Source: Stentor coeruleus (taxonomy: Eukaryota; Ciliophora; Heterotrichea; Heterotrichida; Stentoridae). Taken from it: a stretch of DNA of 38,225 nucleotides. Below the pieces are notes generated by a model that was given only the letters and a program-made list of their open reading frames with translations, was not told where the DNA came from and did not search any database. The stretch covers positions 1 through 38,225 of the forward strand of contig MPUH01000723.1 in the NCBI GenBank assembly GCA_001970955.1, given 5' to 3'. Below are positions 20,050-29,069 of the stretch, in pieces. Made by a program: the position numbers and the translations under genes. Every line of letters starts with the position of its first letter. Position 1 is the first letter of the stretch.

Positions 20050-21999
20050 TTAATTATCAAGTCCCAAAAGGTCTACATTAAGAAAAGGGGCTTTATGTAT
20101 TTTATTAATTTCATCAATACAAGAATTCAGTTTATAAAACCCATTCCTAAGTTTTTCTGATGAATTAACAGCTTCAAGTACCTTAAGATTAATATCTTCA
20201 TCAGTATGTTCGCTTGGTTTTTTCATAACAGTTTTGGCGATATGTCTTAATCTAGAAGTTATCAGACTTGAATTATATTTTTGTACAGAAGTGTCAATTT
20301 TTTTAAGTTCATGTTCTCTTTTCGCAGCATTTCCTAGTATATGAGAACGAGTTTTTGGGAAGAAATTATTGAGAATTGTAGAGAAAACTAACCTTGGGAT
20401 AATAAAAGTATCAGTTATAGACTTAGAAAAGTAATGATATATGTTTAAACGATCTGTAAGGGCTGAGAAATCTCCAATTACGTCTCCTTTTTCAAAATGA
20501 AGATAGTCACAAAAAACAAAGTCAATAATTTTACCTACTAAAACCTGGCCTTTTAATATGAAGTAAATTTCAGAAAAGTCTTCGTTTTCACCACAGATTA
20601 CTTCAGACTCTAAAAATAACCGAGGTTGGAAATGTGGGATCATACTATAAAAACATTCTTCTTCACTTGTGTAGTTACGGAATAAAAACTGCACATCATT
20701 AAAAAGACTATCTAATATACTGAAATATTCTTCTTCAGTTAATAACTCCACATAAGGTTGGTTTTGGGCTATTAAATCTTTTGGAGCATCAGTTTCCCAG
20801 TAGTTTTTAGCCAAGCTTTTCAGTCTATCTTTTAAAAAATAGTATTTAAAATGTGATAAAACTTCTTTTTTTAGTTTTAAAGGAATTGATCCTCGAATCT
20901 CCTCCACTGAATTAAGCCAAATATTAAGATTCCCAAGATAATCAACACCCGAGCTTAGTTCTGAGTAAAAAGTTACAGCAGAGTTTACATTGCCTGATAT
21001 AAACGCAAAAAGTGTTACCCCAAAAAGCATTATCATACTAATACACGCCATTTCATAAACATTTCGTGGTAAAAAGTCTCCATATCCTATTGTAGCAATT
21101 GTCGTAAGCATAAAATAACTACTCCTAAGAGCAACATTTTTATTTTCCTCATTCTCAAGGCCAAAATACTTTTCAAAACTTGAATCATCCCCTGTAATCC
21201 CCAAACTATGTTCTTTATTTTTCACAATTTTCTGAAACCAATGCCAAAAACACCCAAGAAAATATATAATAAAAATAATCGAAATCACAAGTTTTATAAT
21301 AGAAGCTATGATTTTAAATATAAAACTATATCGAACTCTACCTTTTTTATCAGTTTTACCATAGTTAAAATAGGTTAACAAATATCCAAGACCTACTCCA
21401 TCAGCAAAGTCTATAATAGAAGGAAGTTTTAATAATCTAAACATACGAAGAAGATACTCAGCTTCGTAATACCCAAAAAATCCAAGAGGAATAATGCTTA
21501 TAATATCAACAAAAAGCCATTGTTCGAAATATATTTTTAGAATATGTTTGAAATATCTTATTGGAAAACCACGTTTATCTAATTGTTCAGTAATCATAGT
21601 TATGAAGATGTTTATGATAAAAAGACACCAGCAGAATATGTCTACTGCAATAAGATCTTTTGAAGGATGACAGTATGCAAGAAAATATAGAGTGGTTATA
21701 AGATTGTAAATCAAAATTAACTCCATAAGGATATCCCAGAAATGTTTAATTTGATTACTATTGCTTATAATAAATCTGTCGTAGTATGTCTGGATAATTA
21801 TAGTTGTACTATTTAGTTGTGAATATAAACTGAGCTTTGGGGTTATTGGGTTTTGAATTGTTTGACTTTTTGATAATTTTTTTGCTTTAGGTTTAGAAAT
21901 ACGAATTTTTCCTAGGAGGATTTTTTTTTCTAATGAATCGGATTCTACACTCATTCTAACTTGGGTGTATATTTCAGGCTGAACCTCTTGCTTTGACAT
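20050..21999 (-). CDS. Voltage-gated K+ channel with cyclic-nucleotide-binding-like domain
   Basis: 649 aa from the ATG at 21999; the frame extends 8 codons to a TTG, which I reject as a start. Six transmembrane segments of the EAG/HCN/CNG superfamily are visible: S1 near 88-108, S2 near 115-136, S3 near 162-178, an S4 with few charges (YLLRMFRLLKLP, about 182-193), S5 near 235-255, and a pore loop TTIATIGYGDF whose GYG at 305-307 predicts K+ selectivity, then S6. A C-linker and CNBD fold follow (about 440-570). The phosphate-binding cassette reads GDFSALTDR and lacks the usual FGE..L and Arg, so cyclic-nucleotide binding is doubtful, as in KCNH channels. A plasma- or ciliary-membrane location is likely. 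Confidence 0.92.
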   Translation of the reverse strand: MSKQEVQPEIYTQVRMSVESDSLEKKILLGKIRISKPKAKKLSKSQTIQNPITPKLSLYSQLNSTTIIIQTYYDRFIISNSNQIKHFWDILMELILIYNLITTLYFLAYCHPSKDLIAVDIFCWCLFIINIFITMITEQLDKRGFPIRYFKHILKIYFEQWLFVDIISIIPLGFFGYYEAEYLLRMFRLLKLPSIIDFADGVGLGYLLTYFNYGKTDKKGRVRYSFIFKIIASIIKLVISIIFIIYFLGCFWHWFQKIVKNKEHSLGITGDDSSFEKYFGLENEENKNVALRSSYFMLTTIATIGYGDFLPRNVYEMACISMIMLFGVTLFAFISGNVNSAVTFYSELSSGVDYLGNLNIWLNSVEEIRGSIPLKLKKEVLSHFKYYFLKDRLKSLAKNYWETDAPKDLIAQNQPYVELLTEEEYFSILDSLFNDVQFLFRNYTSEEECFYSMIPHFQPRLFLESEVICGENEDFSEIYFILKGQVLVGKIIDFVFCDYLHFEKGDVIGDFSALTDRLNIYHYFSKSITDTFIIPRLVFSTILNNFFPKTRSHILGNAAKREHELKKIDTSVQKYNSSLITSRLRHIAKTVMKKPSEHTDEDINLKVLEAVNSSEKLRNGFYKLNSCIDEINKIHKAPFLNVDLLGLDN

Positions 22000-22815
22000 A
22001 CTATTTTTATTTACATAAATCAAATGATTGTAGTTTATAAATATTATTGCATAAAAGGATACTTATGATAGAAGATTATGAATAACTTATTTGGAAAAAA
22101 TTGTGGAAGATCAGGAAAATTTTGTTTGGGGAATTATGTGTGAGATTTGTTTAATTGGGATAAATAGATTTTTTTTAATAGGATGATTTTATATTTTGTA
22201 GTGATTGTCAGGTTAGATTAGCTTTTTGATATACTTAAAAGGTTATAAGATTATCAACAACTACTCTTTAACTAATATATGCATAATCTTAAAATATAAG
22301 ATAATAATTATCTTAACTCAATATATAAATATGTCTATAATTATTATTTATAATTTCATACTCTCCTAACTTTTAAAATATATCACATCCTATATTTTTC
22401 TTTAAATTCTATCAAATCCAACTTATTCAGCCTTTAATACAATTTTTTTCTAACCCTAATCTACAAAAACTATCTTTTTTTATCCTAATAATATTTTCTT
22501 TTTAAAAAACCAAATCCTTATCATATCATAAAAGCTTTAAAAAATTTCCTAATACATCTTAACCTCTATTACACTATCCTAAAATTTTTCTATTCTTTCA
22601 AACTTCTCAATCTAACCTAAACCTTCAAAAAATCATAAAAAAAACTCTGTTTTCCATCTAAATCTAAACAACATCCAAATAAAATACCAAAACACCATAA
22701 TCATCTTATTCATAAATATTCTTATACCTAACTCCCACATTTATTACCATAAAATTTCCAATTCACATATCAAAAACAAATAATCTTCTAAAAAAAAAAT
22801 CCTAATAATTCTAAA
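22000..22815. promoter_or_regulatory. Divergent promoter region, K+ channel and HERP genes
   Basis: 816 nt. On the plus strand 22081-22140 has 15 G and 2 C; the right part (22380-22800) is C-rich with almost no G. The switch lies near 22250-22330. No discrete motif or RNA gene is seen. Confidence 0.45.
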
Positions 22816-23658
22816 ATGAGTACATTTTACATGTCAGTGAAATATCAAAACAAACATCTAATCCTCCACGTACCAATGAGCTGGTCTGTAGGTCGTATGA
22901 AAGAACTAATTCTTCTCTATCATTCTGAATCCCCATCAATTAGATCTCAAGTTTTATCCTATAAAGGTCAAGTTCTACAAAACATTGATCTTTTAGCCAA
23001 TATTTTCAACAATGATAATCGTCCAGAGCTAGAAATGAAAATAGAAGCTGTTGAAGATATCCCTGATCATTTATCTGGATATAAATCCGAGCTTTTCAAA
23101 ATTAGAGAAGAAGAGTATATAAGAAAATATGATATCGCTAAACAGTTGCTTTTAGATACTCATCATAAATCTCAAGAAAGCTCAGTAATCCCAGAGCATT
23201 CTGTATTAAATTCTTTACCTTTATTACATCCTGAGACATATAAACGTGTTAATTTTTTGACTAGTGCTGAAAAACCTAGAAAAATTAGATTGAGGAAAGT
23301 CCCTTTTTCTATATATTTTGATTTTTTTACAATTTTTAGATGGGCTTTTTTTGTTTTGGTAGCGAGGATGTACTTGGGAACATCGATTCCGATGATTTAT
23401 TATGTGTTTATTTTAGCTTGTTATATACTTAATGTGAGGCTGAAGATTGAAAGGCATAGGGAGAAGGAACTTAAGAAGCTGCCGAGGGATTATTTGATGA
23501 AAATATTGCCGGAAAGGTATAATGTGCAGACGGAAAATACACAGAAAAAAGGGGTTGTTGTTGTGGTTTATGAGAGCTTTAGAGGGTTTTTTGCTAGTTT
23601 GCTTCCTTGGTTTGACCCAGTGGCATATGCTAATCAGAGGAATATTTTAGTTAATTAG
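22816..23658 (+). CDS. HERPUD: HERP-like ER membrane protein (ubiquitin-like domain plus two TM segments)
   Basis: A 280-aa protein. Residues 6-78 form a ubiquitin-like domain whose WSVGRMKELI stretch parallels the WSVGHLK of human HERP. About 165-186 and 190-208 are two closely spaced hydrophobic segments, typical of the HERP membrane hairpin. The C-terminus carries YESFRGFFASLLPWFDP (about 252-268), matching the conserved FFASLLP near the HERP C-terminus. HERP proteins sit in the ER membrane with the ubiquitin-like domain in the cytosol and help assemble the HRD1 ERAD ligase. Composition turns G-rich towards the 3' end. No intron is needed. Confidence 0.85.
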   Translation: MSTFYMSVKYQNKHLILHVPMSWSVGRMKELILLYHSESPSIRSQVLSYKGQVLQNIDLLANIFNNDNRPELEMKIEAVEDIPDHLSGYKSELFKIREEEYIRKYDIAKQLLLDTHHKSQESSVIPEHSVLNSLPLLHPETYKRVNFLTSAEKPRKIRLRKVPFSIYFDFFTIFRWAFFVLVARMYLGTSIPMIYYVFILACYILNVRLKIERHREKELKKLPRDYLMKILPERYNVQTENTQKKGVVVVVYESFRGFFASLLPWFDPVAYANQRNILVN

Positions 23659-23827
23659 TTTAAAGGTTTTTTGATTTTTTTTTTCAGATAAAATCCTAAT
23701 ACACAACATCATTTTCACCATTTCATCAAAAAAACTCTAAATTCCAATTATAAAAAACCCCTCCTAATTGTGCCTTTCATCATTTTCATATCAAAATTCC
23801 CTAAAATGGGGGATAATATTTAACTCT

Positions 23828-24670
23828 ATGAGCTGGGAAGTACCAAATTGTAGTATTTGTCTACAAGATCTTAATACAGAACTTGCTGCAATAACCTGTG
23901 GGCATATATATCATTATCAATGCATAATAGACAGTATCCACAATAAAACCAAAGCATGTCCTTTATGTCGTGAAAAAATCCTCCCAAGCAAAATCCTAAA
24001 ATTAAATTACTCATTGAATCTTATAAATAAACCTCATGAACAACTAGGTATGACAGAAGAGAATAGCAAAGATATCGAAGCTTTACATTCAAAAATAAAA
24101 AAAATCAAATCAAAGAGGAATTTTACAAGGACAAAACTTGGGAACTATGAAAGGGAAATCAAAGCTAAAGATGAAGAAATAAGTAATTTGACAATAATGG
24201 TAAACAAGGTACAAGAGATGAGGAAAAATTTTGAAGATATGTATTATGAAGCGAGAAGTTCGCTTCGTGATAAAACATATGATGCTAACAAATATATGGA
24301 GTTATTTAAAAGTACACATGAAAAAATGAAGGAATATGAAGATAAAGCGACAAGCCTTGAGAGTATATCAAAACTTCTTATTGAAATTGACCAAAACAAC
24401 TCTACTGTAATGTGGGCTAAAGATGTTAGAGAAAATATGCCTCTTGAAGACCAAGCAAGTCAATTTTATAGCGCTTTACTTATATTGTCTACAAATTCGA
24501 TGTCTCAAGATAAAAGTTTTAAAGAACTAAAATCCCAACATAGTATTTGTTCAGATGAAATGACTAAACTTAAAAGGACAATTTCATTATTAAGGAAGGA
24601 GAATGAAAGGTTGGCTGTAGAACTTGATAAGAAATCTGAACCTTTAGAACTTAAAGTAAGATTTAAATAG
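23828..24670 (+). CDS. RING-H2 finger plus coiled-coil protein, TRAIP-like
   Basis: 280 aa from the ATG at 23828; an in-frame TTG upstream is not used. The RING ligands are C8, C11, C24, H26, H29, C32, C44 and C47 (CSIC ... TCGHIYHYQC ... CPLC), a C3H2C3 finger expected to recruit an E2 ubiquitin enzyme. A long coiled coil covers about 70-200 and 230-270. The order RING, coiled coil, then a segment like SKLLIEIDQNNSTVMW resembles TRAIP, a replisome-associated E3 that ubiquitylates CMG helicase. TRAIP identity is inference; the RING/coiled-coil architecture is clear. Confidence 0.82.
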   Translation: MSWEVPNCSICLQDLNTELAAITCGHIYHYQCIIDSIHNKTKACPLCREKILPSKILKLNYSLNLINKPHEQLGMTEENSKDIEALHSKIKKIKSKRNFTRTKLGNYEREIKAKDEEISNLTIMVNKVQEMRKNFEDMYYEARSSLRDKTYDANKYMELFKSTHEKMKEYEDKATSLESISKLLIEIDQNNSTVMWAKDVRENMPLEDQASQFYSALLILSTNSMSQDKSFKELKSQHSICSDEMTKLKRTISLLRKENERLAVELDKKSEPLELKVRFK

Positions 24671-24832
24671 CGATCATATAAGGATATCCTATCTTTTGCT
24701 ATAGAAAACAAACCCCCTCTGTGTAGAAAACCAGCTTTGACTCTATTGAAAAAGTCTTAAAATCCTCCAATTCTAATGATATAAACATAAGCTTTTATAA
24801 AGTCCTTTTATAATGACTAATTTTTTATAATA

Positions 24833-26203
24833 ATGGATACTGCTAATATAGAAAAGTCAGGGTCGATAATTGGTATCCTTTATGCTAACCAAGCTTTATC
24901 AGTACTTAATATACAGTCACACAATTCATTTAATTCTCTAGTATCCCAATTGCTTACACAAAGGAAAATACCTTCAAAAGGGTGGTCAGACCAGTTAATC
25001 GAGCATTTTCTTCATGAACTTTCACTTATGGACTCAAACAATTATCAAGATCGTGCAGGTGTTGGAGAACGTGAAGGTAGGGTGTTAAGTTCTATAGTAA
25101 ATCGAAGACATTATTATATGGCTCATGGGATTGGAAGATCAGGAGATTTATTTTCTATTCAACCAAAAGCTCCAGGGTCAAGTTTAATCCTCAAACTAAC
25201 ATGTTATATGGCTAAACATGCAATAAAACTTGCTGGAATTGATAAATTAGATTGTCTAGTCTTACCTTTAGCAACAGGTATGGCATTAACAATGTGTTTA
25301 TTATCATTAAAATCCTCAAGACCAGTAATATCAATATAGCAAGGTAAATATGTTATATGGAGTAGAATAGATCAAAAAACATGTCTTAAATGTATAAGTT
25401 CAGCTGGACTTATACCTATAATCTTAGAAACACAGCTTCAAGGAGACTCAGTCATTACAGGTGATTTAGAAAGTTTACTTAAAACTATAAATCCTTTAGA
25501 AATTGTATGTATTTTATCTACTACAAGTTGTTTTGCCCCTAGATCACCTGATGATGTTCAAAGAATATCAGAATTATGTAAAGAATTAAATATACCTCAT
25601 GTTATAAACAATGCTTATGGATTACAGTGTTCAAAAATCATGCATATGATAAAAGAAGCTTTAAGACTTGGAAGAGTTGATGCTATTGTTCAAAGTACAG
25701 ATAAAAACTTTCTTGTTCCTGTTGGTGGGGCGATTATAAGTTCAAGAGATAAGAAGCTTTTAGAAAATATTAATAGTTCATATCCTGGAAGGGCATCGAT
25801 GTCGCCAATTTTGGACCTTTTTATCACTTTTTTAACTTTAGGGGAAAATGGTTATGTGGAGATACTTAAAAATAGGAAGAAACTTGTTGTGGAGTTTAGG
25901 GAGAAGTTTGCGGATATTGGTAATAAACATGGAGAAAGGCTTTTGGATATTAGGGATAATAGTATTTCTTTTGCTCTGACATGTAGAAATAATGACCTTG
26001 GGGCGAAATTGTTTGTCAGGAGGGTGTCTGGGTGTAGGTTTGTTGGGGATAAAGAAAAAGAAGTATGTGGGTTTAGGTTTAGAAGCTATGGAAGCAGTTT
26101 TGATGGATATCCTAATAGTTATTTGACAGCAGCTTGTGCTATTGGTCTTACAAGTGATGAGATGAATTTGTTTTTTTCTAGGCTAGATCAGCTTTTAGAA
26201 TAG
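24833..26203 (+). CDS. SEPSECS: O-phosphoseryl-tRNA(Sec):selenocysteinyl-tRNA synthase, spliced
   Basis: An apparent in-frame TAG at 25337-25339 lies inside a 15-nt intron (25325-25339); splicing gives a 451-aa protein (human about 500). Matches to the human enzyme run throughout: FLHELSLMDSNN, GVGEREGRV, HGIGRSGDLF, PKAPGSSL, then directly across the junction KSSRP|QGKYVIWSRIDQKTC, STTSCFAPR, NNAYGLQCSK, and the PLP lysine K286 in STDKNFLVPVGGAI. It converts Sep-tRNA(Sec) to Sec-tRNA(Sec) using selenophosphate with PLP. Its presence implies selenocysteine insertion at UGA in this organism. It ends in TAG. Confidence 0.96.
25325..25339 (+). other. 15-nt spliceosomal intron in SEPSECS
   Basis: GTAATATCAATATAG has GT-AG ends, an A at position 10, and contains the only in-frame stop. 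Removing it leaves no frame change and restores a gap-free match to animal SEPSECS (RP|QGKYVIW). It is the best-validated intron in the window and the reference for the array at 29180-30128. Confidence 0.95.
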
Positions 26204-26277
26204 CTGAGAGTTTCTTATTAATTGACTTAGAAAAAAATTTCTTTTGAGTTTTTTTACTTGGAAAATATTTTTAAATA

Positions 26278-26409
26278 ATGGCTGTTGTTATAATAATTAA
26301 TGGCATGGATCCAGCTTGGGCAGCCACTGCTACCACAATCCAAAACTATGCTAAAGTCTTGGCATGCAGACACCTAAAGACTTTGTCTTTAGGTCACAAA
26401 CATGCCTAA
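26278..26409 (+). CDS. Possible 43-aa small protein (or structured RNA)
   Basis: An ATG-to-TAA frame of 43 codons lies 74 nt after the SEPSECS stop, inside an abrupt GC-rich island (about half G+C over roughly 105 nt, against about a quarter around it). The product starts MAVVIIINGMDPAWAATATT and ends GHKHA; I do not recognise it. The same DNA can fold: GGCATG near 26300 can pair with CATGCC at 26401-26406, and a perfect 10-bp stem ACCTAAAGAC/GTCTTTAGGT with a 3-nt loop lies just before it. A small ORF, a non-coding RNA, or a 3' UTR element are all possible. Confidence 0.4.
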   Translation: MAVVIIINGMDPAWAATATTIQNYAKVLACRHLKTLSLGHKHA

Positions 26410-26688
26410 ATATCATAAATAATATCCAGTTTTAGTACTCTTATAAAATATTTATTTTACAAATTCTTATATACAAAATAACTAGAAAACCTTATACAAA
26501 TCTTCAATACAAGTTAATACCTTATTTTATACCTTTATATCTATAAACATATCAGTTTTAATATCTAAATAATAATTCCAATCATACTACACTCAATTCA
26601 TAGCTCATAATAATTTTCCTAATATTCAAGTTTATTCTTGATTATCTCTGTTTTAATATCCACACACAATTTCTGATATATCAAAATA
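26410..26688. other. Spacer, 5' flank of the next gene
   Basis: C-rich, almost G-free DNA upstream of the gene at 26689. No motif is recognised. Confidence 0.4.
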
Positions 26689-27171
26689 ATGGACATCAAA
26701 GAACTAATAGACTGTCTTGGGCACTTAGGAGTCCAAGTCCAGAAAAACTCTACTATTCATCGGCCATTTTTGAACACTTTAGAAGAAACAAGTGCAAAAA
26801 TCCAAAAACTTCATCAAACACTTTCTAGTCTTAACGATTCAACAAGTTCAGCCGAAATCCAATGTTATGAAAGATACATTTCAAGTATATCAAACAAAAT
26901 AATCAATGAAAATACAATTCTAGTCATGAAATTACTACAAATATTACAACAAAAGATAAAATTGTATGCAAAAAAATCATATAGCAATACACCCGAAAAT
27001 CATCATGAAAAACTAGTTAAAATCATTCATGTATGTAAAAGGATAGAAAATGATATGTCGAAAAAAAAACCTTACTTATCAATGGACCAAGAGTTTTGGA
27101 GAATCCTTTACCGTATTATAAAATATGAACAAATCCTTAGAGCACGTTGCCTTTTGTATAATAATGTATAA
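26689..27171 (+). CDS. Small helical protein, function unknown
   Basis: A 160-aa protein, predicted almost entirely helical. There are several amphipathic stretches (SAKIQKLHQTLSSLN, ENTILVMKLLQILQQKIKL, HEKLVKIIHVCKRIEND) and a conserved-looking C-terminus with FWRILYRIIKYEQILRAR. No family is recognised; the size and all-helical nature fit a complex subunit such as a Mediator- or kinetochore-type protein, but nothing specific supports that. Its stop lies 91 nt from the 3' end of the convergent CTLH/CRA gene. Confidence 0.75.
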   Translation: MDIKELIDCLGHLGVQVQKNSTIHRPFLNTLEETSAKIQKLHQTLSSLNDSTSSAEIQCYERYISSISNKIINENTILVMKLLQILQQKIKLYAKKSYSNTPENHHEKLVKIIHVCKRIENDMSKKKPYLSMDQEFWRILYRIIKYEQILRARCLLYNNV

Positions 27172-27262
27172 GCATATGATTATTTATAACAATAATTATT
27201 AATACAATTATTTTTTAAGATTAAAAATCGTGTTTTTTTAAATATTTCATATAAAACTAGGA

Positions 27263-27796
27263 CTATTCGGTATTTGTTTTTCTTTTACAACACTTGAAAA
27301 ATTTACAGATACGAGCCTCAGGCTCGTATGGGTTAAGAATAGACTCGATATGAGCAGCAAAACTATATCGCAAAGAAGGGTCTAGTAAATACCCTAAAAC
27401 ACTATTTTCAGGGTTTTCGTAGCATAATAAACCTATAAGGTCAGACACAGAAATATTTAATGGTTTGCTATCTGCATTTAAAGTAAAGGAATCATTTCTA
27501 CCTTTACTAAGATAATTCTGAGCGAAAACCATAGCATCAAAGATTTTCTGTTTCTTAATTATTTCAATAAACTCTAAGCAGTGTAAAGACAAGAAGATAT
27601 CGGGACTATCTAAACCAGATCTTTGTATTTCATCATATGCAAGAAGAGGAAGGCCTTGGATAATAAGTTTTTGAACATAATGAGATAAATCAGATGAGTT
27701 CCGCTGGGCTTTAAGTACTCGTGTATAATCTTCAAGTTCAATAGACTCATCAGCTGTCCTCAAAGGCTGATAGTTTTTAGAAGCTCTAATTCCCAT
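27263..27796 (-). CDS. CTLH/CRA-domain protein with acylated N-terminus
   Basis: A 177-aa protein. MGIRASK fits N-myristoylation (G2, Ser6, Lys7), and the C-terminus has a Cys/Lys cluster (CKFFKCCKRK) that could be palmitoylated or bind acidic lipids. Residues 37-61 are weakly LisH-like; 66-100 (FLSLHCLEFIEIIKKQKIFD) fit CTLH; 113-158 (LIGLLCYENPENSVLGYLLD) fit the CRA region of GID8/RanBPM-type proteins. Those proteins scaffold the CTLH/GID E3 ubiquitin ligase. This one is shorter than GID8 and apparently membrane-targeted, so it may be a divergent paralogue. The ATG at 27796 is 168 nt from the divergent enkurin start. Confidence 0.78.
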   Translation of the reverse strand: MGIRASKNYQPLRTADESIELEDYTRVLKAQRNSSDLSHYVQKLIIQGLPLLAYDEIQRSGLDSPDIFLSLHCLEFIEIIKKQKIFDAMVFAQNYLSKGRNDSFTLNADSKPLNISVSDLIGLLCYENPENSVLGYLLDPSLRYSFAAHIESILNPYEPEARICKFFKCCKRKTNTE

Positions 27797-27964
27797 AATT
27801 TATTACAGAAATGCTATTTACTATAAAATTATACATAAAATCTTTACTATTTATATTTCCAAACTTATTCTACACAATAAAAAACATGTTCTCAAATCAA
27901 AACTAAAACTTTTATTCACATTTTCCTCACAGACTAAATCAAAGCTCATAATTATATATAAAAA

Positions 27965-28729
27965 ATGAAGCCCACCATCAAAACCCAGCGTATCGAAAAA
28001 TGCCAGGTTGCCGAAATCCTAAGCGAGCCGAAAAGACTAACCGATATCAATTACGAGAAAAAGAACTATACTCAGCTTAAAAACGCTCAGACTGAAAACC
28101 GGAAAAAAAAAGAAGAACTTGATGCGCGGCCTCCAAAAGAGCCATTTAAAATCAAAAGATTCCAAAACGTCGAAAGTGTTGTATACAAAAACCCTGAAGA
28201 AATCAAAAAACCTAAACAAGTCAAAGAACGGTCTAATAGCGCTAATCAACCAATAATCGTTACTTATAATCCTGATGATGAAGGACAGGTTAATGATAAA
28301 AAACCTGATAATAAACGTGATTATGTTACTCAGAATGCTAAAGCCGCAATCACTCAAGCTCCAAGTAAAATACAACAAGTTCAAGTTGAAAACACGAAAA
28401 CTTTAAACCCGAGTTATGGGAAAGTACCTCAATATATTGAAGAATATAAAGCAAAAAGAGAAGAACAGATGGAAAAAAAAAAACAAGATGAAGAACAAGC
28501 TAAATGCCCACCTGGTATGAAACTTATGTCTGAAACTGAGAGAGTTGAAACTTTAGCGATACTTCAGAAAGGTAAAGATGATGTATGGCAAGCGATTAAT
28601 AGACTACCTATTGCTAGTAATACATTAGCTGTACAGAAAAAAAGATCTGAATGTGAGGCTAAGCTTATTGAGTTGGAAAATGCGATTAAAACGTTTTCAA
28701 GACCGAAAGTTTATGTTGCCCTTAGTTAG
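27965..28729 (+). CDS. ENKUR: Enkurin, ciliary microtubule inner protein
   Basis: A 254-aa protein, about the usual length. The enkurin domain covers about 152-252: GKVPQYIEEYKAKREEQ, then MSETERVETLAILQKGKDDV, and the Lys/Glu-rich end. The N-terminal ESVVYKNPEEIKKP matches the NLIPEE-like motif of animal enkurins. Enkurin is a microtubule inner protein of ciliary doublets and was first found as a TRPC/calmodulin-interacting sperm protein. A densely ciliated cell would need a lot of it. The first 150 nt are unusually C- and G-rich for this window. Confidence 0.93.
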   Translation: MKPTIKTQRIEKCQVAEILSEPKRLTDINYEKKNYTQLKNAQTENRKKKEELDARPPKEPFKIKRFQNVESVVYKNPEEIKKPKQVKERSNSANQPIIVTYNPDDEGQVNDKKPDNKRDYVTQNAKAAITQAPSKIQQVQVENTKTLNPSYGKVPQYIEEYKAKREEQMEKKKQDEEQAKCPPGMKLMSETERVETLAILQKGKDDVWQAINRLPIASNTLAVQKKRSECEAKLIELENAIKTFSRPKVYVALS

Positions 28730-29069
28730 TATAAAATGAGTAACTTTTGAGTGAAGTAAGGATTTGAAAATGAGGTTTTAGTTGGAGATGAGGATGAATA
28801 GGTTAATGATATATGTATGAGAAAATTATAATTTTTGGATGAGGGTGTGATTTTAATATTAAAAGATATTTGGTATTAGGTTGCATTTGAAAAATTATAA
28901 TATAGCATAAAATATTAAAATATAGGATTTAAGTTTATTTAGGTTATAACTATAAATATCCTAAAAGGAAATCTTTATTTACTGTTTATATTATAATAAT
29001 CCTTACGTTAAACTGCAACATAAATTCAAAGTTTTAACTAACCTATTATCTAATTTATCTATTGGGGCT
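28730..29069. other. Convergent spacer between enkurin and the B-box gene
   Basis: 340 nt. The first 130 are G-rich and C-poor, the expected 3' flank of enkurin. There are no array-type units here and no RNA gene is seen. Confidence 0.4.

Noticed and set aside
22000-22023. TTG-initiated extension of the K+ channel
   Set aside because: No ATG; the first in-frame ATG at 21999 is the natural start.
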